From contig NC_135712.1 in the NCBI RefSeq assembly GCF_964656455.1, positions 94,712,294-94,776,293 of the forward strand: a stretch of 64,000 nt of DNA, given 5' to 3'. Under the pieces are notes generated by a model. The model saw only the letters and a program-made list of their open reading frames with translations, was not told the DNA's origin and did no database searches. This DNA is from Halichoerus grypus. Its lineage: Eukaryota; Chordata; Mammalia; Carnivora; Phocidae. The number at the start of each line of letters is the position of its first letter. Within the stretch, counting starts at the first letter, position 1. This document shows, piece by piece, positions 36,055 through 48,368 of this stretch. Both the position numbers and the translations under genes were made by a program.

Positions 36055-37690
36055 ATAGACATAAGTAACACTGAAAACTAGATTTTTTATATGTTTTTTG
36101 GACATAAGAGTAACAGATAAATTTCTGGTTAACTCAATCAATAAACAGATAGCTATTAGTAGTAATGCTGTGTGAGGTTATTTGGAAGACACAAAACATT
36201 AATACTTAGCCTCCATCGCCAAGATACTTAAAATGCAGCTTATTAAAACTTCCCTGAAGAAAAACCTTTTCTTGAAGAGGGAATTCAAAAATATTATAAA
36301 CTGTGAATGCGCATTTAACTAAAGATGTAATTCTTCTAGCGTAATAGAAAGTCATGTAAGGGAAGGATATTTTCCTCAATTTCATCTAGTTATTAATTTA
36401 CATTCCAAAGAGAAACGAACTCTATTGTTTTCTTTATTATCATAACCATTATTTTGACTTACTACAAATACCTGATAATTGTTTTATGTAAATCACCCAT
36501 TAGAAAAGTTTAATGTTAATTGTAATCAACTCTGAACACAATACATTTAAGATTGTCTCAAAAATTATTGAAATAAGAATAATAACATTGGTGAAAGTAT
36601 AAAAATATAGAAAAAGGATATTAAAGATTTATCTTTAAAATATACTATTTGAAAGAAAATTTGAAAAATTGGTGCCATTTTCTTTATTAAAAACCTATTA
36701 ATAGGGCTTAACAAATTTAATTGTTCAGAAATATATTTGTCCAGAAAAATACTTTAGCATATTTTTAAATATTCTTACATCAAAATGTATGTCTAATATT
36801 CTCATGAATATTTTTACAGAAATTTAATGCACATCTTTCCAATTTAAATGACACATTATCAAAATGTCATCTTGAAAGTAACATGCTGAATCTTTCTATT
36901 ACCAATTTTTGAAAGCTTTTCTTTCAATTAGAAACAACAGTTATTGTTTATTTCCTCATACCAAGCTCACAATGTTCAAGACCTGAAACATAGCTCTTTC
37001 TCAATTAATATAGGGAAAAAAGGAGTAATGTAGCAATTGCTCTTAAAAACATTTCTAAACATAGAAAGGGAGAAGCAAATTGTTGGCAATACAGTGAATA
37101 CAGTTTAGCATGCTCATTCTCATCTTTACAAGTCTCTTAGAGTACTTTATTAAAAACCCTGACAACATCCCTAAGGGATGAGGATAATAAGACTTTTTAT
37201 ATACTCATTTCCAGAAATGTTAAGGGACTGTAGAAAGGGTTAATTTTCTTTTCTTCTCTTCTAGTCCTACCTCCCCCATAAAATGAAAAAAAAGACAACT
37301 CTAGCTGATAAATTTGGGGGTGGTTTCTAGCTGTCAAGATTCTCTTTCTGATATTGTTGGTAACACTCATTCTAAAATTTACTTTTTTAAACAATGAGCT
37401 CAATGAGAGAACAGAGAAGTGAAGAAGCTCAAGATTACAGCTTGGATTCCAGGACGAAATCTAAAGGAATTACTCATGAGAAATTATTGTGAAGAAGCCA
37501 TTTACTATTTTGTTCCCTTAAGCAGTCTTCATAAACATGTATATTTTGATAATAAAAGAAAAAAATATAAGTAACCCTATGCCCCCCATAAGTGAAAAGC
37601 CAAAAATTCATTTAATGCATATGTAATTGTGCATTAACCAAGACTAATATCCTTATCAAGGGTGACATAGTAGAACCTTCTCTTCAAAAA
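36055..37690. other. No gene seen; very AT-rich DNA
   Basis: No repeats or exons recognised. Confidence 0.5.
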
Positions 37691-37699
37691 AAAAGTAAA

Positions 37700-37890
37700 G
37701 GGGAGCCTGGGTGGCTCAGTTGTTTAAGCGTCTGTCTTCGACTCAGGTCATGATCCCGGGGCCCTGGAATTGAGCCCCGCATTGGGCTCCCTGGTCAGCG
37801 GGGAGCCGGCTTCTCCCTTTCCCCTGTTTGTGTTCTCTCTCTCTCTCTCTCTCTCTCAAATAAATAAAATTCTTAAAAAAACAAACAAAC
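37700..37890 (+). mobile_element. CAN-SINE, full length
   Basis: The head is ggggagcctgggtggctcag. It has a long (CT)n run at about 37836-37857, then caaataaataaaattctt and an A-rich tail with (CAAA)n. The duplication aaaaagtaaa lies at 37690-37699 and 37891-37900. Confidence 0.95.
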
Positions 37891-37904
37891 AAAAAGTAAA
37901 AATC

Positions 37905-40100
37905 AGTATTTTAAAACCTAGAACTTTACACAATCTTTTTTATCTAAAGAAATAGGGCCTTACTCTCTGCTTATTCAAACTTATCTCATGCATAAACATT
38001 TAACAATGTTTTTATGATTATAAAAATAATACACTATTATTGTTGACAAGGTGGACATTACAGAAAAGAATTTTTTAAAAGGAAATTAAATATTCTATAA
38101 AATCACTATTGGGAGAGAGTATGGTAACATTTGGGTGTATTTCTTTCTAGTCTCACATGTCTGTTGTATCTGTACTTCTATCTTTATGAATTTCTTTCCC
38201 AGACCCCATATCCCTATCTATATCAATGTGTACTTCAATATCTGCTTTATTTATTTTTTCAATCTCTTTGTACATATATCTATGTATCAGGTAGTAGGTG
38301 AACCGCAAGTCATTCTCCCATTTTCTTGGATCTTCCTTCAAGGCATTCTTGCAGGAAACTTTCTCCCTCATTTTTTTTTTTCCAAGAAGGAGGGGGGGGG
38401 AAAAAAAAGCAAATTTCTCCATCTCATGCCAATATCTGTACCTGAACCTGGCACAGCCCCATCACCAGCTAATTAGTTTCTCAGTTCCATTTCAACCCCG
38501 TGGTTCTAGTTACCTGCTACATTTTCTTTTTAATATAAAGTTCAAATCATGCTGCGTATATCTGTATTCTGCTTTTTTTCACTGAATAGTGCATCATAAA
38601 CATTTTCTCGGGTTGTAAATATATTTTCAAAATTACTGCTTAATATTCCAGTGTGTTAGTTATATTTCTAATGAACTTTATTGTCTAAAAGTCTACAGCT
38701 AATGGAGAGGAACAGACTAGAAATCAGAGAGACATTTAGTAAAAGTGAAGAGGTAGAATAACTATAAAAAGCAGACCCAGTACTTGTAAAAAGTGTTGGG
38801 TTACGTTATTTTGTAGAAGTAAATATGTGTGTGTATAAGTTACATTCGTGGAGAGGCAAGGTTAAGTCAATCCATGCACTGCTTAAAAATCCAAGGAGGG
38901 GTGTTCTTCATTTGTGTTAGATACTTACTTTATTCCTCACCACAAGACACAGTATGTGTCCGTTTTTACTTGCTTTGCTAAATGAAATATAATCTGCACT
39001 GATCTCTGTAAGGCAAGAAATTCTTTCTCAGTCCTTTTGTTGGAGAAAGAGGCTTCTCCTCAAGGTGGCACAAATTCTGGGACAAGGCCCTCCCTCTGGT
39101 CCCCAGCAGCTTCTCCCCACATCCTCCTCAGGCTACTCCTGCCTCTTCTCCCTTTTCAATGTTGTCCCAAATCCTTTTCAAACTCTGGAGTCCGATAAAA
39201 TTCCCTTCAGGGATGGAGACTTATAAAACCTGCAGTGTGGCAACAATTTTACGAAGCAAGTGGGCCCAAAACCCAGGGAAGGGGGTGGCTGCCTACAGGT
39301 AGGGGAGAGCAGATGAGACGAAGTATCAGGGGGAGCAAACCTTTCTGACTTTCTTGACTTCCAAAGCCATGGCAATAAAAAATGCATTACTGTCATTACT
39401 ATTGCAATGGATTATTTTTATTTCCCATAATTTGGGTTTTGAAAAGTTTCCATTTAATTAAAAAGATTTTGTACATAAACATAAAAATACCTCTAGAAGC
39501 CTTGCTTATTCCAAATGACTAATTGCTGGAGATACTGAGATTATCTTGGTATTGCCGTAGAACTTTTATAAACAGAGGTACATTAACTGATTGCTTTATC
39601 CAAAATACATCCCAATCACTCGGGATAGAATTCAAAGACCACATATAGTTGGCTAATATTCCTTAAATCAGTCAGCACCCTATCATTTGTATGTTGTCAA
39701 AGATTTAATGAAAAATTCATAGAAGACTTGATTACACTGTTAATTTTGATTATTTCGGGCCTTTCTTTATAAACCCAGATAAAATAATGCAATAAAACTA
39801 GCCTACTTTTTACCATGCTTTACAATACTTTCAAATGCAGCCTGTTTTGTTACAAGTGTTCCTAGAATGAGAATTAGCTGATAAGAATGTTGGTAAATAA
39901 GGGAATTAGGTCAATTCAATGCATTGGTTCAGATTCTAATTTTTTCCAGCATATTAGGGTTTTTTTTTTTTTTTTTGGTCTCACCACATATCAGCAGTTA
40001 AATGTATACTACATACCTGAAATATATAAAGTGTTGCAAATTATGGAAATAAAAGCGATGCCCACTCACTCCATATTCTTCCTCTCAACTTGGGTTGGCC
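37905..40100. other. No gene seen
   Basis: 38530-38660 resembles old L1 sequence (gcttttt tcactgaatagtgcatcata). An odd T/G/A homopolymer series lies at 38371-38408. 39000-39400 is a GC-richer unassigned patch. A T run at 39960-39978 has no poly(A) signal beside it. Confidence 0.4.
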
Positions 40101-40113
40101 ATATGCTTGCTCT

Positions 40114-40296
40114 TTTTTTGTTTGTTTTTTAAAGATTTTATTTATTTATTTGAGAGAGACAAAGAGAGCCCAGCAGGGGGAGAGGGACAAGCAGACTGCC
40201 TACTGAGTGCGGAGCCCAACACAGGGCTCTATCCCCAAGATCAGGACCTGAGCCAAAGTCAGATGCTTAGCTGACTGAGCCACCCAGGTGCCCCAC
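40114..40296 (-). mobile_element. CAN-SINE, somewhat diverged
   Basis: It is a reversed CAN-SINE with lost bases in the body. The duplication atatgcttgctct / acatgcttgctct lies at 40101-40113 and 40297-40309. Confidence 0.94.
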
Positions 40297-40675
40297 ACAT
40301 GCTTGCTCTCAGAGGCATATGTGCTTGGTGTACTTTGACTGGTCCTCTAATTCAAAAGCTTCAACCTTTTCTTACTCTCTATCAAGCGGTGTTCTTTCTT
40401 CCTTTCTCTGTCTCTCTCTGTCTTACACACACACATACACTTTTTAAGGTAAGGTCCTATATTTACCACAAAATTTCTTTTTTATGATTTTAATTTGTCT
40501 TTTGAACCACAGTAGTATTTTCATTAGCATGGTTGTTTTAGGTAGAGCTTTGGTTATAAAGTTGCATTTGCTTTTAGTAGTATGCCCTTCATATTTTTAT
40601 AGTTGCATTACATTTAGAGCTGTGATGTTTTTTATGAACTCATGTTACAGTAGAAAGACCTGTATAGTGTGCTTT

Positions 40676-40850
40676 CTGATTCTCTTAATAAACTTATAAA
40701 GTAGGTAGAACTTTTTACAGATGAAGAAACAGAGGCTTGGGGAGCTTAAATCATCCATCCATTATCAAATGGCAAGTAATGTAGACTGGAGATTGGAGTC
40801 CTGATCTGTTGATTCTGATTCTAGTGCTCTGGTCACAATACCACACTCAA
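40676..40850 (-). mobile_element. MIR SINE
   Basis: 'gatgaagaaacagaggcttg gggagctta' then 'gattctagtgctctggtcac' is antisense MIR; a CAN-SINE interrupts its right end. Confidence 0.65.
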
Positions 40851-40857
40851 CACCTTT

Positions 40858-41041
40858 TTTTTTTTTTAGATTTTATTTACTTATTTGAGAGAGAGAGAGC
40901 ACAAGCAGGGAAGGGGCAGAGTGAGAAGGAAAAGCAGACTCCCCGCTGAGCAGGGAACCTAATGTGGGCCGATCCCAGGACCCCGGGATCATGACCTGAG
41001 CCAAAGGCAGATGCTTAACTAACTGAGTCACCCAGGTGCCC
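40858..41041 (-). mobile_element. CAN-SINE, full length
   Basis: It is a reversed CAN-SINE with a short internal loss (gtgggccgatccc). The imperfect duplication ctcaacaccttt / ctcaatatcttt lies at 40846-40857 and 41042-41053. It is inserted at the right end of an older MIR. Confidence 0.95.
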
Positions 41042-41499
41042 CTCAATATCTTTAATAACTATTTGCATAAATTATTTTATTAATTATGACCTGCTTTATA
41101 ATGTGGCTGTTCTTCTTGCTTTAGATTAGTATTTCAGGCTTTGATGCTTATTGTTTTATGTGTTCATGACTTGTCTGCCAAGCTACTCTTATTTCTGACT
41201 CCTTGAATACCTAGAATACTCTCTCCCATCCACTTCCTATCCCCATCGTGTCAAAATACAAACACAATGAATCAGGTGCACCACTCAGACCTGGAAGTCT
41301 TTAGAAGAATGCTCCAATTCACAAGTGACACCCCATCACTGCACACTGGACCTGGTGTCTCCATAGCCTGATGTTTGCTGGAAATAAATTACAGATCTTC
41401 CCACCCAAAAGAAAACAAACCTGGTTGAAGAGAGCTTGTGAATTATCTGATCATCTTGTTGCCCTTAATAGAGCTACATAAAACGAATTGTTACAGATT

Positions 41500-41870
41500 T
41501 ATTCACAGCTGTGCAGTGTGCCTTTACTGAGCACCTCTCATGAATCAAGCACATCTAAAAAAAAAAAAAAAGATTTTATTTATTTATTATTTATTTATTT
41601 ATTTTAGAGAAAGTGCCCATGAGTAAGAGGAGGAGCAGAGGGGGAGGGAGAGGAAGGGGGAAAGAATCTTATGCAGACTCCACGCTGAGTGTGGAGCCCC
41701 ATGAGGGGCTCCATCCACGACCCTGGGATCATGACCTGAGCCAAAACCAAGAGTCTGATGCTTAACTGACTGAGCCACCCATGAGCCTGAATCAAGCACA
41801 TTTTTAGGCACTGGAACACAAACAAACATGACACAGCCCTCTGCTCTCTAGTACAAAGTGAAAAAGACCC
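41500..41870 (-). mobile_element. L2-like 3' fragment split by a CAN-SINE
   Basis: 'cctttactgagcacctctca tgaatcaagcacat' before the SINE joins 'tttttaggcactggaacaca aacaaacatgacacagccct' after it. This is the antisense L2 3' end. Confidence 0.6.
41555..41787 (-). mobile_element. CAN-SINE, older variant
   Basis: It is longer than its neighbours, with 'aaccaagagtctgatgctta' in the head-proximal region and an expanded TTTA run in the tail. The head is degraded (gccacccatgagcc). The perfect 14-bp duplication tgaatcaagcacat lies at 41541-41554 and 41788-41801, inside an L2-like fragment. Confidence 0.94.
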
Positions 41871-41911
41871 TATGTGAAGTTCCACTGGAAAGACAGAGTT
41901 TAGGGCAGTCG

Positions 41912-42055
41912 TTCTCAACCTTTATGGTATTCAATTTACCTGGAGGATTTGTTAAAACAGATTGCTGGGTCTTTAGGTTTAGGGTAGGGCCTGAGAATTT
42001 GCATTTCCAACAACCTCCGGGATGATGCTGAGGCTGCTGGTTACTAAGCTCAAGA
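41912..42055 (+). mobile_element. MER5-type DNA transposon remnant
   Basis: 'gttaaaacagattgctgggt', 'gggcctgagaatttgcattt' and 'gatgatgctgaggctgctgg' follow MER5A closely. Confidence 0.8.
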
Positions 42056-42079
42056 CGCTTTTATTATCTGTAAAAATGG

Positions 42080-42190
42080 AGGTTCAGAGTAGTGCCTCAC
42101 CCATAGGATTGTCTTGAGCGTTAAAGTAGTTGACAGCATAGATCCTGGTACACAGTGAGAAGTCAATAAATGTTAGCTTCTAATATTATT
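42080..42190 (+). mobile_element. MIR SINE, 3' half
   Basis: 'acccataggattgtcttgag cgttaaag' and 'agtcaataaatgttagcttc' are sense MIR. Confidence 0.65.
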
Positions 42191-43164
42191 TTTATTATTT
42201 TCATTATTATTAAGGGGTTTCAGGAGGATTCTTCCAGATTCTCTCTCTCTCCCACCTCAGAATGTCTGAAATCCCTTTAACCAAAGACAAACCGATAAAA
42301 ATTAAATAAAAGTCTCCATGAGAGTTTACTTCCAGTAATACTAGGAATTAAATCAGCAATATCATATCCTTCCCTTATTCTGCTTTTGAGAAGGTAGAGA
42401 CCCCTGGGGCTCGAAAAGGTGTTGATAAAGGTGAAGAGAACATAGAAGCAACAACAAAAGAGCTTGAAGTAAAAAAGAAAATTTAGACGTTCTCCTGAGG
42501 TCTGCCCTATCCCCACTTAACACACAGAATTTCTTTCCAACAAATAGAGTTCCATCTACATTCTGTTGTATCTGTAAAACCTATTATTATTATAATAGCA
42601 AAATCATTAAAGAAGAAAATGTTAGACTCTTTTTTGCAGTTGAAGGTCTGCTGTTTTAAAATTCAAGCTGTGTCCACTTCTGTTACATGACAGGTCCCCT
42701 GAACACTCCCTCAGCAGGGCATGACACATGTTGAAAATAAGGTTATTGAGTAAGAAATACAGAAAATAATGATTGATCTCCCATGGAAAACAGCTGCTTC
42801 TTGTTAGCAGTTAAACAAATGTCCTCTGTGGGTTTTGCAGAAGTCTTAATTCTGTATGGAAGTAAAAAAAAAAATGCCAGTGAAGGCATATACAGTCTAA
42901 AAGGAATATAGCAAATGCTTTTTTTAAAGATAATTTCTTTGAAATTTCATGTACATAAAAATCTTGAAAGAACAATTAAAAAAAGTGATGCCTGCCCTAG
43001 GTCGATGGAAAAAAACGAGACTTTTTTTTTTACAGATGGGCTCTTCAGTACACATAGGACAATGTAGGGGAAAAAATCTAAATCCAAAAAGACTTGAACA
43101 GTAGGCAACACAAGCAAATTAATATAACATCCATGTGATAAGTTATTCTTTGGTTTGGTTTCTT

Positions 43165-43375
43165 TTTTTTTCTTTTTAAAAATTTTATTTATTTATTTAG
43201 AGAGAGAAAGAGAGTGAGCATGAGCAGGGAGAGGGGCTGAGGGAGAGAATCTCAAGCAGACTCTCCCCTTAGCATGGATCCTGATGTGGGGCTCTCTACC
43301 TCTTGATCCTAAGATCATGACCTGAGTTGAAACCAAGAGTCAGATGATCAACCAACTGAGCCACCCAGGCACCCC
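43165..43375 (-). mobile_element. CAN-SINE, older variant
   Basis: It is reversed and shares the 'aaccaagagtcagatgatca' variant with the 41.6-kb copy. The weak duplication tggtttctt lies at 43156-43164 and 43381-43389, so the edges are uncertain by a few bases. Confidence 0.9.
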
Positions 43376-43582
43376 CAGTCTGGTTTCTTGTTAAAGATGT
43401 GATGACCTATTTAAGTTTATGAAGAATACAGTTTCTTTGGGTTATAATTCCTAGATGAGATTTAATTATTTCAAGGGGGAATATAGGGTTAGGTTCTGCA
43501 AGCCTCTGGTCACAACATTTTCACCAACCTATCAATATATAATGTTGTTTTGTGTAGGTTTATGTTTAAAACACCATATTTA

Positions 43583-43626
43583 ACATATATATATGTATAT
43601 ATATACACACACACATATATATAATA
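43583..43626. repeat. (TA)n/(CA)n compound microsatellite
   Basis: Alternating atatat, gtatat and acacac runs. Confidence 0.95.
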
Positions 43627-43879
43627 TGGATCATTTTAAATAGCACAATCACTAACAGAAACCACAAATATACGAAAAACATGGCATTACATAGACTGCA
43701 AAAAAAGAATACTAGTTTACAGTATGAAAGCTAAAACAAGAAGGCAGAGTGTTGCTTTGACTTCAGGTGGGAACATGTGCATTTGGTGACTCAAATTTTT
43801 AGCTGCTCTGTGCCTGTCCAAAAATGACTATGAAAGCACTGTGAGTATTGATTTGGGGGTTAAAAATAAACTTTACTGA

Positions 43880-44420
43880 GTAGGTGAATTCACAAATAAT
43901 GAAGATTGACTGTATATTCTTTACCATTTTGAAGATCTTGCTCCATTTTCTTCTAGACTCTACTATGACAAATCATCTGTCATTTTAGGTAATCTGTCTT
44001 TTTTATCTTGTTGCTTTTAGAATTTTCTCCTTACCCCTGATGTTCTGAAGCTTCACTATAATGTAAATTAAATTGTATATCTTTCTCTAATTCTGGAAAA
44101 ATATTTTTTTAGTCATCATTTCTTCAAACATTACTTCTCTGTCATTTCTCCCATATTTCTGGAACTCCTAATATACATATTTTGGAACTTCTCAATATAA
44201 TATATATATGTGATTATATATATATAATATATATTTTAACTCCTTTCATATTTTTCATCTCATCATATCATTTAATTATGTGCAAAATGAAGTCTTCAGC
44301 ACTATCTTTTAATTCTTAAGCTATATCTATGACTATATCCACAATTTCTATGAGTTTTATTTTATGGCTTCTTTTTTTTGGATTCACATCTGCCAGTTCT
44401 GGTTTCACTATTTTTTTTTT
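43880..44420. mobile_element. Possible old L1-type fragment
   Basis: 'ttgctccattttcttctaga', 'cttttagaattttctcctta' and 'ggaactcctaatatacatat tttgg' resemble old LINE sequence. An (AT)n run lies at 44197-44234. Assignment is tentative. Confidence 0.4.
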
Positions 44421-44910
44421 AGTATTCCTTTTTTTTTCCTTTTGAGGATCTTGAACATACTTATTTAAAAGCCATTTGTAACTAGTATATTATTTGTTTG
44501 CTGATGAAAGTATATTCATCTTCCAATTGTTAATTTTTTTAGCTGTTTTCATTACTACTGACTCTTTTCTACGTGCTTTAGAATTGTAGTTGGCAACTTC
44601 AGTTTGCATGAAAGCATTTTTCTTTCTTTGCCGTCTCTCTGAATTCACTCTTCTCCATATCTCAGTTGTGCAGTCACCTGCACCTAGATGGTCCAGAACA
44701 AGTATTGCATTAAGACACATGCATTCCTGGAATGGGGCTATCATAGACAGTCTCTATACAAGCAGGTTCCCTGGCCTAGTTCTGCCTCCTCCCCACCAGC
44801 TAAGGTATGTAAATTAGAACACGCAGCATGAGTCAGCCTCCTTTCAAAGGTGGAGAAATTCTTTCCTGGCCCCTGGTTTCTGGCCATGAGTTTGGCCTTG
44901 ATACCCTACT

Positions 44911-45367
44911 GTTAAAGGTTGAGTGGTGTCTCCCTAAAATTTATATGTTGAAATCCTAAACCTCAGTACCTCAGAATGTGATTGAGTCATTGCAGAAGTA
45001 ATTACTCAAGCTAAGATGATGTCATACTGGAGTATGGTGGGCATCTAATCCAATATGACTGGTATCTTTACAAAAAGAGTGCCATGTGAAGAGAAAGACA
45101 CTCATACAGGGAAAATCATGTAATGATGAAGGCAAGGATTGGCGTGATGCTTCTACAAGCCAGCAAACACCAGATATTGCATTGCCAGCAAAGTATGACA
45201 AGCTAGGAGGCAGGCCTAGAACAGATCCTTCCCTGGCATCTTCAGAGGGAGCACGGCCCTGCTGACACCCTAATCTCAGACTGCTAGCCATCAAAACTGT
45301 GACACGAAACATTTCTGTCGTTTAAATCACCCAATTTGTGGTACTTTGTTATGGCAAATGGATACAC
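44911..45367 (+). mobile_element. Solo LTR, ERVL-MaLR type (MLT1/MST-like)
   Basis: It begins tgttaaaggttgagtggtgt, then the familiar 'tatgttgaaatcctaaacc' block, 'ggtatctttacaaaaagag', 'catcaaaactgtgacacgaa' and finally 'tgtggtactttgttatggca'. These blocks match, in order, mammalian MaLR LTRs as I know them. It is diverged and old, and no internal region adjoins it. Confidence 0.75.
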
Positions 45368-45570
45368 TCTCCAATGGGTTATTTCAGGCTCTACCTCCAA
45401 TTCCTGGTGTCTTGCCTGTTTCCAGACTTGGAATCCCAAAGGTCTGACTTCAGCTTCAGCCAACTCCATCCAAACCTGCTTACAACTCTGTAATTCTGTT
45501 TCTTTTTGTTAAAATGAAAAATTTGCCTTTTTTAATTTTTTTTTTTTTAGTTTGGCTTTTCTTAATTTTA

Positions 45571-45749
45571 TTTTTTTAAAGATTTTATTTATTTATTGTC
45601 AGAGAGAGAGAGAGAGAGCACAAGCAGGAGGAGTGGCAGGCAGAGGGAGAAGCAGACTCCCCGCTGAGCAAAGAGCCGATGTGGGATCCTGGGATCATGA
45701 CCTGAGCCGAAGGCAGACACTTAAACAACTGAGCTACCCAGGCATCCCA
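45571..45749 (-). mobile_element. CAN-SINE, full length with small deletions
   Basis: It is a reversed CAN-SINE, short in the body (gagccgatgtgggatcctgg). The flanks ttcttaatttta (45559-45570) and ttcttacttaatttta (from about 45750) form an imperfect duplication. Confidence 0.93.
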
Positions 45750-45970
45750 TTCTTACTTAATTTTAAAAACACATCTTACTTACCACTACCAAATCTCTGG
45801 AAAGGATGAAGGAGTTTAATATGAGAATTTGCCATACAATCTTTTCTGAAAATCTTCATTTTCAAAGTATTATGTAAGAAATATATATATAGGAAAGGAC
45901 ATTTTTAGGGGAAAAAAGAGATAAAACATTATATATTCTGATCCACAATTTTAAGAATATTTTACAAAGG

Positions 45971-46166
45971 TGGGGGCGCCTGGGTGGCTCAGTTGGTTGA
46001 GCATCAAACTCTTGATTTCAGCTCAGGTCTTGATCTTGGAGGTGGTGAGATTGAGCCTGCTTAAGATTCTCTCCCTCCCTCTCCCTTGGGATTCTCCCCC
46101 TCCACCCCTCACCCCCACCCCAGCTCGCATGCACGCGGGCTCTCTCTCTCTCTCTCTCTCAAAAAA
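45971..46166 (+). mobile_element. CAN-SINE, variant body
   Basis: The head is ggggcgcctgggtggctcag, followed by 'gagcatcaaactcttgattt', an older body type, and a C-rich then (CT)n stretch. The perfect 18-bp duplication aagaatattttacaaagg lies at 45953-45970 and 46167-46184. It starts a long spurious open frame. Confidence 0.96.
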
Positions 46167-46184
46167 AAGAATATTTTACAAAGG

Positions 46185-46970
46185 ATGTCAAAATTACAAA
46201 ATTACAAAGGAAAGGAAAGAAAGAAAGTGGGGAAACAAAGGAAAGAAACTACTATTCCTCCCCAGAGCACAGGCCAAGATTCCTCTATATATAGATTCAA
46301 AGGAGCAAGTAAGACCTAAAAAAAAAAAAAAATCAGTTACCAACATATATAGTAATTTCTGTTTGCCTTTGATTAATATTAATATTCTTCTGATCTATTG
46401 TTCTAGATCTAATGGTCCCCTTAATTCCCCCAGTGTGCAGCTTTCGCACATATGTCTGTTTATAGAAAAACTACACAGCATTAAAACAGGTCCCCCAAGG
46501 AATGGGTGTGGGTGGTGCCAAACTTCTCAGGTCTTCTTGAAAGCTAGGCATGATGACATAGTTTGCTACACAGGGACTAACATCCATATGCATTTGTGCT
46601 ATTTTCACTGATGAACAGCTTGAGAAGGATACATTAATAAAACCTTTCAATGATTCCAGATTCAGAGTGTCTGCAAACATCAGCCATGACCCAGAAACAA
46701 ATCAAAGCAGCCTAGAAAATTTTAAATAGACTTGAACTTAGTTTGGAACATGCATTTAAAAATGTCCAATAAACCTAGGATCTAAGTCATACTTTTAAAA
46801 AATGGACAACAATTGCATAAAGTAAATGCAATGGAATGAGTACTCACTAAATTCTTAACAAATTTTTATTGTATTTATTAAAGGAAGCATTTCTGGGATA
46901 TTAGCTAATATATTTTCAACTTAAATTCTTCATTAGAGGGATTATAAATATCTTTGCACAATTTATATGG
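46185..46970. other. No gene seen
   Basis: The 213-codon frame starting in the SINE at 45970 runs to 46611 here. It has no domain, crosses an A-rich tract, and reads through SINE-derived low-complexity sequence. Confidence 0.6.
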
Positions 46971-46974
46971 CGGC

Positions 46975-47175
46975 AGGTGGCATTGTAGAAACAGTGTTAG
47001 ATTTGGAGTTAAAAAAAAAAACAAAAAGGCTAGTTCCACCATTTACTGATCACAAATCTTTTAATCTTTCTAAGCTCCATTTTCCTCACAACTGGAAATA
47101 GGTATAATAATACCTCTACTTAAATAGTAGGTCATATAAATTACAAAGTGTTATTCAACAATAAATGTTAATTTA
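46975..47175 (+). mobile_element. MIR SINE
   Basis: 'agttccaccatttactgatc', 'taatctttctaagctccatt ttcctc' and 'aacaataaatgttaatttac' are sense MIR, interrupted by a short A-rich run. Confidence 0.65.
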
Positions 47176-47719
47176 CATTATTGTAAAAATTTAGAGGGAA
47201 AATAACTGAAAACAAAAATGAAATTTGGCCTTGACTAATGATCTCCTTGAAAAAGTAAAGACACACTAGCATTGTTATTTCAACTCATGAAAGGGTACAA
47301 ACGAGCCTAGTCAGAATGTCTGGGAGACTCAGGTGAGATTGGGCTCAGAGAAGCTGTTTCCCTGATCTTTCTGATTCATGCTCTGACCCTCAGCATGGCA
47401 GATTCAGAGGTTTGAATGTATTGGTTCACATAGAGGGTCTGAGAGACCAAGGGCATATCAGTTCAAATGTATGCCTATTTATGGATATATTAGTAGTTTA
47501 AAAACCTGGACTATTCTTCACAATGAATTGCGTGCCTGGGGAGTAGATCTACTCAGGAAAACAAATGATAGATGAGAAGCTGGCCTTGTCAATCTGACCC
47601 AAGAAAGTCAGATGCCTTTAACATTTTGTGCCTTCAAGCTCAGCAATCCCCGTGAATTGTCATCCTGTACTATACATTATTTCTCCATTTTTGAGCAAGA
47701 TGGGCCGAAATGCAGGCTC

Positions 47720-47860
47720 TTCCTTGGGCAGAGTCAGAAACATTTAACTAGCCAACATGTATTTTTTATGATCCAACAGTGTCCTGGGCTCTGGATAGAA
47801 ATAAAGATGTATGAAAAGGGGGCTGTACTCAAGAAGCTTTGAGTCTAATAGACAAAGGTG
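47720..47860 (-). mobile_element. L2-like 3' fragment
   Basis: 'cagtgtcctgggctctggat', 'agaaataaagatgtatgaaa' and 'tcaagaagctttgagtctaa tagac' are antisense L2 3'-end landmarks. Confidence 0.55.
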
Positions 47861-48112
47861 TGAACCACTATAATAAAGATAAGGTGAAGTGAGAGTTGCG
47901 TGCATTTTACGTGAGTGTGCTGTGAGTGGTGAAAAAGGAAGGGGAAGGAGGCTAACATTTTGGGGTGTCTAGATTGGCAGGGTAGGAGGCATTCCCACAT
48001 ATCATCCCATCCAATTTCACCCTTCCAACAATTCTGTGGGATAGAGATATAATCCACACATCAACTACGGTCACCTTGTTCTCTAAATTCTAGAGAAGAT
48101 TGGCTCCAATAG

Positions 48113-48176
48113 TCCTTTTGCTGCAACTGGCCCTCAGTTGACAATCCTTTCACTGCAACTGGCCCTCAGTTGACCC
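48113..48176. repeat. 32-bp tandem duplication
   Basis: Two units (48113-48144, 48145-48176) share 'ctgcaactggccctcagttg' and differ at only a few positions. Confidence 0.95.
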
Positions 48177-48368
48177 AGTGGATAACCTGGGAAATTATAG
48201 GCTCATTCACAAAAGGCTTTTAAGTCCTGCTGTAGGGATTCGAGAGAGTAGTATGAATGTCCTTGCTACATGGTGTTTTCATTTATTACATGTTATAAAT
48301 CACACATATTTATTTTATGGAATGTAGTTTTTTATGTTTTAGTAGTTATAACTATAAAATTTTAATTA

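Noticed and set aside
39960..40100. T run that could be the poly(A) of a minus-strand retrocopy
   Set aside because: No poly(A) signal precedes it on the minus strand and no matching target duplication was found.
45970..46611. 213-codon open frame, the longest in the window
   Set aside because: It begins in the sense strand of a CAN-SINE, runs through its Pro/Ser low-complexity stretch and an A-rich tract, and shows no domain or splice context.
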